From positions 1 to 39,091 of the forward strand of contig JAKFYE010000017.1 of the NCBI GenBank assembly GCA_021731045.1: a stretch of 39,091 nt of DNA. Reading direction: 5' to 3'. Of this stretch, positions 33,405 through 39,091 are shown piece by piece (the stretch's first letter is position 1; each line of letters opens with the position of its first letter). The notes beneath the pieces are model-generated. The model saw nothing but the letters and a program-made list of their open reading frames with translations, was not told where the DNA came from and ran no database searches. Source of the DNA: Bdellovibrionales bacterium (lineage in GTDB: Bacteria; Bdellovibrionota; Bdellovibrionia; Bdellovibrionales; JAKFYE01). Both the position numbers and the translations under genes were made by a program.

Positions 33405-35216
33405 ATGAAAACAACGATTGTTTTAAGCCTGTTTGCAACATTGATGTTCAGTATTCTTATTGGGTGTTCGTCAAATAAAAACGAAGCCTTAGATCAAGGA
33501 TTTGGGGTCGCTAAAATTCAAGATGTCGCGCCCACAATTGTTGATGAATTCGCCGAGAGTGATGAGCTCATCGATCATGTTTCTGAAACGTCAGAAAATA
33601 CTTTAAATATTTTTAGCTCGTGGTTTCCGGACGGAACTCGAGGACGTGAAACGCCGCCTCAGTGTCGTCTTTCAAGAATTCGCGAAGAGCTTTCGCAAAG
33701 CCGCTCCGATGTCCACAGTTATTACGAAAAATTCAAGCTTGTTTTTGATGAGTGTGAGTCGCACTTAGCGCAAGGTTCAAAGATCGGTCTTTTAACAGAT
33801 CTTAAATTGACGAAGATGCGCTACGAAATTAACAACAACCCCCTCGTGCACAATATCGAAATCGTATTTAAGAACGGCGAGAAAATTCGTGGTCTACTTG
33901 CTTTAAAACCTGACATGAAAAAACGACCGTTCATCATCGCTCGTTGTGGTGTGTTTTGCGATATTATGGACCGTTTGCCTCGTTATTTTATTATGCAATT
34001 GTTTGATGAAACTCCGTTTAACCTTTTGGTTTTACCTAGCACGACCGGTTCGCAATACATTGATGACAATGGTTCATTTGGAATTGGTGGATACCTTGAA
34101 GCGGCTCAACATTTAAAAATTGCCGAGTATTTAAGAAGTTCTGAGTCTGGATTGAACGATCGCATCAGTCAGATTCACGTGATCGGTGCAAGCCTAGGCG
34201 GAAACTCTGCATTTCTGACCTCTGTTTTATCGCAATATAACGTAACCACTTCAGGCGCGCCCGCTATCGCGAGCGTGTTTAGTTTGTGTCCAGTGGTCAA
34301 CTTACAAGAAACTCTCGATGATGTTCTTCACAAAAAAATAATCGGTTACTTTATGGGGAACAGCGCTTGGACGGTAATTCAAAATCTGTACCGTCATCGT
34401 GGAGATCCTATACCTGAAAAAAAGCCCAGCGTTGAAGGTCTTCTGAACATTATTTCAATCGAAGCTCAAAAAAAATATTCTGATGTGTTTGGACTTTCCT
34501 ACTTCGCATTTAAACCCTTTGAAAATATGACGTTTCAAAACGTCGACGAAGTCTGGAAGGTCAATCGCTTTACCGACTATGCACTTAATGTTTCTACGCC
34601 CACTTTTGCTTGGACATCGTATGATGACCCCATTGTTCCCACAAAAATCAATACATCCCGCCTAATTGATTTGACCCAGAATTCGACATCAACAAATGTG
34701 AAGAGCTATATCACACCTGGAGGTCGTCATTGTGCTGAACCGCTCGTCTACGGCTGGAGCACAGCTTCAGAAGTTTACAAAACATTCTTTTTGAATTTCG
34801 AACCTGACTTTAAAGCCACAGCGCAAATGGCATCAGAATCCCTTAATATGCAGATCGTTCCAGCGTCGCTGACACGACTAAACAAAAATGAATTTCATTT
34901 TTCGCAAACTTGGTCTCTAAAAAAGAATGCTATCGATTTTGATCTTAGTTTTCAAATTTGGTCACCAAATGACGAATACTCCTGTGAAGATTTTGGCCCC
35001 TACTACGCAGTTGATGCTTGCTTTCGAAATGTAAAAATCAAAGTTCCACTGTCGATATTCAAAATTGAATCTCACGTTTCTCCTCCGAACAGTGAGGCCG
35101 AAGCTCAAGCCCTCACGCGCTGGGCGAATACGAACGTATTCGTTTTTGGAGATGATGCGAAAGAGCTAAATCATACTCGCGCACAACCCGCCACAATAAA
35201 CTGGACACATTATTGA
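33405..35216 (+). CDS. Lipoprotein alpha/beta-hydrolase
   Basis: Secreted or outer-membrane esterase/lipase-like protein, 603 residues. The signal peptide MKTTIVLSLFATLMFSILIG ends in lipobox Cys21. The hydrolase signs are the nucleophile elbow GASLGG (Ser263), an acid in YDDP (Asp407 or 408) and His442 in GGRHC. The ~180-residue N-terminal region and ~150-residue C-terminal region have no recognised domain. ATG 33405 gives the signal peptide; in-frame ATGs further upstream would run through the palindrome and are rejected. The substrate is unknown. An intrinsic terminator follows. Confidence 0.8.
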   Translation: MKTTIVLSLFATLMFSILIGCSSNKNEALDQGFGVAKIQDVAPTIVDEFAESDELIDHVSETSENTLNIFSSWFPDGTRGRETPPQCRLSRIREELSQSRSDVHSYYEKFKLVFDECESHLAQGSKIGLLTDLKLTKMRYEINNNPLVHNIEIVFKNGEKIRGLLALKPDMKKRPFIIARCGVFCDIMDRLPRYFIMQLFDETPFNLLVLPSTTGSQYIDDNGSFGIGGYLEAAQHLKIAEYLRSSESGLNDRISQIHVIGASLGGNSAFLTSVLSQYNVTTSGAPAIASVFSLCPVVNLQETLDDVLHKKIIGYFMGNSAWTVIQNLYRHRGDPIPEKKPSVEGLLNIISIEAQKKYSDVFGLSYFAFKPFENMTFQNVDEVWKVNRFTDYALNVSTPTFAWTSYDDPIVPTKINTSRLIDLTQNSTSTNVKSYITPGGRHCAEPLVYGWSTASEVYKTFFLNFEPDFKATAQMASESLNMQIVPASLTRLNKNEFHFSQTWSLKKNAIDFDLSFQIWSPNDEYSCEDFGPYYAVDACFRNVKIKVPLSIFKIESHVSPPNSEAEAQALTRWANTNVFVFGDDAKELNHTRAQPATINWTHY

Positions 35217-35235
35217 GAGACTTGCATTTAAAAGG

Positions 35236-35271
35236 AAAGTTCCAGCCCCGTGTGGAGCTGGCACTTTTTAG
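35236..35271 (+). terminator. Intrinsic terminator of the hydrolase gene
   Basis: AAAGTTCCAGC (35236-35246) pairs with GCTGGCACTTT (35257-35267) with one mismatch, followed by a T-run. It lies about 20 bp after the stop codon at 35216. The right arm reads GCTGGCAC and, on the minus strand, GTGCCAGC, so it also resembles the GTGCC palindromes. Confidence 0.7.
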
Positions 35272-35293
35272 AGAGAGGCCCCGGGGGGGGGCA

Positions 35294-35332
35294 AATCACT
35301 CTCATATAAAACATAGAAATTTCCGAGTGATT
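35294..35332. promoter_or_regulatory. Inverted repeat AATCACTC ... GAGTGATT
   Basis: Perfect 8-bp inverted repeat (35294-35301 and 35325-35332) with a 23-nt spacer, upstream of the palindromic operator and the DUF1552 gene. A nine-G run lies just before it (35283-35291), a potential slippage site. Significance unknown. Confidence 0.3.
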
Positions 35333-35336
35333 ATAT

Positions 35337-35357
35337 GTTGTATCAATCTGATACAAC
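35337..35357. promoter_or_regulatory. Operator-like palindrome before the DUF1552/DUF1592 pair
   Basis: GTTGTATCA-N3-TGATACAAC is a perfect 9+3+9 inverted repeat, 57 bp before the DUF1552 ATG and adjoining A/T-rich sequence that could hold -10 elements. Its symmetry fits a dimeric transcription factor. The regulator is not in the window and no second copy of the site was noticed. Confidence 0.5.
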
Positions 35358-35414
35358 ACTATTAAAAATATAAAATAGTCTAAACATAAGTCTGTATTTG
35401 GCCGATAAGCACGC

Positions 35415-36938
35415 ATGTCTATCAAAAACGAAAAGCAATCCCGACGACAATTTCTAGTCGGTGCCGGTAAAACAGCTATACTTTTGCCATTTTTACCTTC
35501 ACTTTTGCCTGATCAATCGTTGGCGCAAGCAACCGTTGCCCAAAAAAGAATTGCATTTTTTACGCTCGGCCACTGTATGCCGGCAAGTAAATTTCTTTCT
35601 CCAAACTTAGCTACAACCACTGTTGGTGTTGATGGCGCACGCGACGCAATTCTAAGCGGCTTAGGCCCAATTAGCCCAGCATTGAACCATGCAAATATTT
35701 TAAGCCTACAAAGCAGAGGCATGATTTCTGTTGTTCGGGGTCTCGACAACATTATTCACCAAAACGGTCATGGTTCACAAATCTTAAGTGGTTCTTCCGA
35801 AAGAGTCGACGAATACAACCCCTTACCCTTTCCTTCTATTGACACAATCATGGAAGCGTCGCCAACTCTCTATCCAGGAACCACTCCAACAACAGTTCGA
35901 AAAGTTATTCGCTGCGACAATGGCGACCTCTTATCATCATACAAAAAAGTAGGAAGCAACATTGTTCATGTTCCGGGCTATCCAGACCCAATCGCTATGT
36001 ACAATGATCTTTTCTCGGCATTGACAGAACCTGGCGCTCCAACTCCAGCCCCTGATTCAACTATGACCATACGATCTACGATTTTGAATAATATTTTCAG
36101 TTCATTTCAAACAGTTCGCAATTCAAGAAAAATTTCTTCTGAAGATAAAACTCGCTTGGACGAGCACTTAGGACTACTTAATGAGTTACAAAAAAAATTC
36201 AATAGCAATATTGTCACAGTTCCAATTTTAAATACTTGCACTAAACCAACAAGACCGGTTTGGAATGGCAGCTACACTCAACTCAACCAAATTAATCTTC
36301 AACTGATGGCACTTGCTATGAAATGCGGCGTAAGCAAAGTTGGACTCGTTGATTTCGCTGGCCATGGTATGTATGGCATACCAGGACTCCCAACGAATTT
36401 CAGTCTTCACAATGGAATTTTTCATAACGTTGAAGGAGCAAACTATTCTTCCTCTCAGATCAATGATTTTTATGTTGTTTGGATGAAGTGGCACATTGAT
36501 CAAATAGCTACGAATTTTTTAAACATACTCGATGTTGAAGAGCCTGGAACCAACCGAACCTATCTTGATAATATGATGAGTGTGGTTCTCTCTGAAGGTG
36601 GCGTTGATACAGAACCAGGAACCCATAGTAATTTGGACTATCAACCAATTATTTTTGGAACTATGGGTGGTTACCTAAAGGGCAATCGCTTCACAGTATT
36701 GCCAACTAAAACTGAAACAGTTTATGAGCGTGTCTATAAATATCGCCTACCATATAATTGCCTACTAATTACATTTCTTGAGGCAATGAAAATTCCTGTC
36801 TCAGAATATGCACAATACAACGGTGGTAGTGGCTATGGAATATATAGAGGTGGTCCCACTGGATCAATTGAGCTCACGAGTTATGTTAATTTTTTTGGAA
36901 GCCGTTTTACCAAACCTATCACCGAGATTTTATCCTGA
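35415..36938 (+). CDS. DUF1552 family protein with Tat signal
   Basis: Exported protein of the DUF1552 family, frequently paired with DUF1592-type proteins in Planctomycetes, myxobacteria and relatives; function unknown. The N-terminus has a twin-arginine motif (SRRQFL, residues 9-14) and hydrophobic stretch with cleavage around AQA. The body has the alkaline-phosphatase/sulfatase-like features of this group (RGLDNIIHQNGHGSQILSG, and later SVVLSEGGVDTEPGTHSN). 507 residues. It runs into the next gene by TGATG overlap, so the two are translated together. AT-rich codon use contrasts mildly with the dnaX block, which may point to separate origin (visual impression only). Confidence 0.85.
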   Translation: MSIKNEKQSRRQFLVGAGKTAILLPFLPSLLPDQSLAQATVAQKRIAFFTLGHCMPASKFLSPNLATTTVGVDGARDAILSGLGPISPALNHANILSLQSRGMISVVRGLDNIIHQNGHGSQILSGSSERVDEYNPLPFPSIDTIMEASPTLYPGTTPTTVRKVIRCDNGDLLSSYKKVGSNIVHVPGYPDPIAMYNDLFSALTEPGAPTPAPDSTMTIRSTILNNIFSSFQTVRNSRKISSEDKTRLDEHLGLLNELQKKFNSNIVTVPILNTCTKPTRPVWNGSYTQLNQINLQLMALAMKCGVSKVGLVDFAGHGMYGIPGLPTNFSLHNGIFHNVEGANYSSSQINDFYVVWMKWHIDQIATNFLNILDVEEPGTNRTYLDNMMSVVLSEGGVDTEPGTHSNLDYQPIIFGTMGGYLKGNRFTVLPTKTETVYERVYKYRLPYNCLLITFLEAMKIPVSEYAQYNGGSGYGIYRGGPTGSIELTSYVNFFGSRFTKPITEILS

Positions 36939-38881
36939 TGAAGAACTTGAAGTCAGTCATATGTTACACTATTCTTCTTCCGTTTTTCACAATAGCTTGT
37001 ACAGACGGATTCAAACCTTTTAGTTCCAGTAAACTTAATAGCTCATCAAATTCAAATGTAGCATTACTGTTGGGTAAAGCCCTTTATGATTCAAAGTGCA
37101 TGATTTGCCATGGACCTTTTGATAACTCATCAATTCGTAACAAAAAAGCAGATCGAATAAATTGGGCTCTTGCCAATGTCGTAAATATGGCTCCACTTAA
37201 TTCTCAGCTGACAGCAGAACAAATTACGTCTTTAGAGCTAGCTCTTTCAACAGGCACTAATAGCTCAGGACGTGTCCAATTTGCATGTAATCCACAAAGT
37301 CTTCCTACTAACTCCATTCAAAGGCTTAGTAATCGTGAGTATAAAGCGGCAGTCACTGCCATATTAAATGATATAAATTCGTCTTTGATTTTAGATTCAC
37401 AGTTACAGTCATATTTTCAACAACTGCCAACTGACATTATAGGTGGCAAAGAAAACACTCTTGTACTAAGCCCAAATCTTATATCTCTTCAAAATGACAT
37501 TGCTTATCGAGCTGGATTTTTAATTGGCTCATCTTCTGCATACACTAATACTCTCCCGGGAACTAATGGTTGCCTTACCAATAATTCCGTCACCTCTACT
37601 TGTCTAAATAATTTTATCAACGAGCTTGGACGAAGAGCATTACGTCGCCCGGTGACTGCCTCAGAGCGAGCTAACTTAACTACACTATTTAACGATCCGG
37701 CGGGAACAACACTCGCGATAAAAGTGACAATGGTAGTTGCTGCGCTGCTCGATGCCCCTGATTTTAAATATCAAATCTATGATCAAGGCTCAGCAAAGAC
37801 CACAAATCGTACAGACTTGAATGCCTTTGAGTACGCAAGTAAACTTTCGTTTTTTTTAACAGGAGCTCCTCCAGATGCGACGTTACGATCTGTTTCCGAC
37901 AATGGCACCATACTCTCTGATCCAATTGTTGCAAATGCGCAAATAGATCGTCTACTGGCGACACCGGCTTCTCGTACTAATATTATACGGTTTTTTAGAG
38001 AATGGATGCAGTACGACCAGTTTGATTCATTCCAATATTCAACACCCTTCGTAAATGGTATTAGTTTAGAAAATTTAAAACAGGATATGACAAGTGAAAT
38101 TGATGATTTTGTTGCCGACGTAACTTTAGGAAAAAAAACCTACAGTGATCTTATGCTCTCAACGCAAACAAAATTTAATTCGAATTCGCTGGCGACGATC
38201 TATGGTATTACCAATCCTGCAGGAGCAATAAGAAATCTTTCTTCCACTCAACGGGCCGGACTTTTGACTCGGGCTGCATTTTTAACAAAACGATCTGGCA
38301 ATTTAACATCTCCAGTTCTAAGGGGTAAGTTTTTACTAACACAAATTCTTTGCGGCAGTATCGGTGCTCCACCTCCCGACGCCCCACCCTCTTTAGATCC
38401 TTTACCTACTGGATCTTACATAACCACTCGTGAACGCGTTTTCAGTAAAACAGAGCAGCCTGGCACATCATGTATCGCATGCCATAGTCGTATGAACAAC
38501 TTAGGATATCCGTTTGAACACTATGATTCGCTTGGGAGATTTAGAACAGTCGAAGCCATGTATGATTCTAGCGGAAATGCTCTTAATATTACACTTCCGG
38601 TAAATTCAATTGCCACTTCAAACGAGCTTGAGTCTACTGCTATTACTTTTGACAATAGTATTTCGTTGGCTCAATCTCTTGCGAACAATGATAAAGCTCT
38701 CAGCTGTTTTTCACTAAAATGGCATGAGTTCCAAATTCGAAAAACGCCAACAGCAGAATATAATTGCGCAATGAACGAATCCCTCAATACGCTTTATGGC
38801 TCACCGACAACACAAGGTTCTATTTTTGAAATGATCAAAGCCTCAGTTTTATCGCCTTCATTTAAGGAATGGGGATATTGA
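36938..38881 (+). CDS. DUF1592/DUF1588-type diheme cytochrome lipoprotein
   Basis: Exported lipoprotein (signal peptide to IAC, Cys21) of the planctomycete-cytochrome type, 647 residues. CxxCH motif 1 is at Cys54-His58 (KCMICHGP) and motif 2 at Cys512-His516 (CIACHSRMNNLGYPFEHYDSLGRFR, the DUF1588 signature, split here as CIACHSRMNNLGYPFEHYD then SLGRFR). Between them lie DUF1587-like RLSNREYKAAV and a DUF1592 region with FFREWMQYDQF. The C-terminus is DUF1585-like. It follows DUF1552 by TGATG overlap, so both are likely parts of one periplasmic redox or degradation complex. Function is unproven. Confidence 0.85.
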   Translation: MKNLKSVICYTILLPFFTIACTDGFKPFSSSKLNSSSNSNVALLLGKALYDSKCMICHGPFDNSSIRNKKADRINWALANVVNMAPLNSQLTAEQITSLELALSTGTNSSGRVQFACNPQSLPTNSIQRLSNREYKAAVTAILNDINSSLILDSQLQSYFQQLPTDIIGGKENTLVLSPNLISLQNDIAYRAGFLIGSSSAYTNTLPGTNGCLTNNSVTSTCLNNFINELGRRALRRPVTASERANLTTLFNDPAGTTLAIKVTMVVAALLDAPDFKYQIYDQGSAKTTNRTDLNAFEYASKLSFFLTGAPPDATLRSVSDNGTILSDPIVANAQIDRLLATPASRTNIIRFFREWMQYDQFDSFQYSTPFVNGISLENLKQDMTSEIDDFVADVTLGKKTYSDLMLSTQTKFNSNSLATIYGITNPAGAIRNLSSTQRAGLLTRAAFLTKRSGNLTSPVLRGKFLLTQILCGSIGAPPPDAPPSLDPLPTGSYITTRERVFSKTEQPGTSCIACHSRMNNLGYPFEHYDSLGRFRTVEAMYDSSGNALNITLPVNSIATSNELESTAITFDNSISLAQSLANNDKALSCFSLKWHEFQIRKTPTAEYNCAMNESLNTLYGSPTTQGSIFEMIKASVLSPSFKEWGY

Positions 38882-38927
38882 TCTTTCACGCCCACAAAAA
38901 TTTAAATTATTATGAAACACATATCGT

Positions 38928-38983
38928 GTTGAGACTTCGCTCAAGTCTCAACTTAAGACTAAATCGTCAATTTTGTCTTAAGT
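38928..38983. other. Two tandem perfect 9-bp hairpins after the DUF1592 gene
   Basis: Hairpin 1: GTTGAGACT (38928-38936) with AGTCTCAAC (38944-38952). Hairpin 2: ACTTAAGAC (38951-38959) with GTCTTAAGT (38975-38983). They share 2 bp and lack a T-run. They may be a terminator pair or a regulatory site for the gene beyond the window. Confidence 0.4.
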
Positions 38984-39064
38984 GGTTTCTCTTCAAGCAA
39001 GACAAAGCTTTATCGTTTTAAACTGAGACAAAAACATTGTGAATGATTAAGATAAGTCGAGTTT

Positions 39065-39091
39065 ATGTCGATAAGTCTCTTATGGGACGTA
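39065..39091 (+). CDS. Possible start of a further gene cut by the window edge
   Basis: ATG 39065 opens nine codons (MSISLLWDV) to the end of the window, with a weak GAG-like upstream sequence. Too short to judge; it may be a chance ATG. Confidence 0.15.

Noticed and set aside
1..39091. CRISPR arrays, tRNA/rRNA genes, prophage or transposase genes
   Set aside because: Looked for repeated spacer arrays, tRNA-like ends and mobile-element protein motifs; none found by eye.

Overview
The window reads as chromosomal DNA of a Bdellovibrio-like bacterium (Bdellovibrionota or a close 'deltaproteobacterial' relative). The basis is inference from gene content: an MglA-type GTPase next to recR, a fused two-domain 2-oxoacid dehydrogenase E1, an A2-type caa3 oxidase operon, secreted proteins with a FQNC-type lipobox, and a DUF1552/DUF1592 pair. 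Base composition is moderate, TTG starts are frequent, and many genes overlap by ATGA or TAATG. I saw no tRNA, rRNA, CRISPR array, prophage or transposase gene.

Left part (1-10.4 kb): a phosphate/polyphosphate region. The end of pstA, then pstB and a short Ppx/GppA phosphatase, run on the plus strand. They converge on a duplicated-domain lipoprotein and a cysteine-rich secreted protein. The minus-strand operon phoU-phoB-phoR-ppk-sixA follows, with translational overlaps from phoB to sixA. It joins phosphate sensing to polyphosphate synthesis and to a phosphohistidine phosphatase.

10.4-16.4 kb: glutaryl-CoA dehydrogenase diverges from a fused branched-chain-type 2-oxoacid dehydrogenase E1, which is coupled to an unusual FabD-like acyltransferase lacking the malonyl-binding Arg. 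A small secreted protein and a TIGR02757 (DUF2400) protein follow on the minus strand.

16.4-23.4 kb: a minus-strand respiratory operon with cytochrome c, SCO, coxB (fused to cytochrome c), coxA, coxC, coxD, ctaB, ctaA and the TIGR02757 gene. It holds the oxidase subunits, copper delivery and heme O/A synthesis.

23.5-27.1 kb: a YgjP-like metalloprotein diverges from SrkA kinase. A decayed stretch follows, with a secreted-protein gene broken by one in-frame TAA, a start-less gene remnant, a MAPEG protein and about 540 bp without a clear gene.

27.1-33.3 kb: a plus-strand block with SRP RNA (ffs), dnaX, ybaB, recR, mglA, nadA, a phosphopantetheinyl-transferase-like gene, a PilZ protein, a 33-residue small ORF and an unknown protein. 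33.4-38.9 kb: a lipoprotein alpha/beta hydrolase, then a DUF1552 (Tat-exported) and DUF1592 (two CxxCH motifs, lipoprotein) pair behind a perfect operator-like palindrome.

The most striking non-coding signal is a set of intergenic palindromes. Two near-identical 63-bp perfect hairpins lie 15 kb apart; their outer 6-bp arms differ in sequence but stay fully paired. Two more hairpins have arms starting GTGCC or close to it. Two ~100-bp elements are bounded by inverted GGGGACGGAGC termini. They look like REP/MITE-like mobile or terminator elements.
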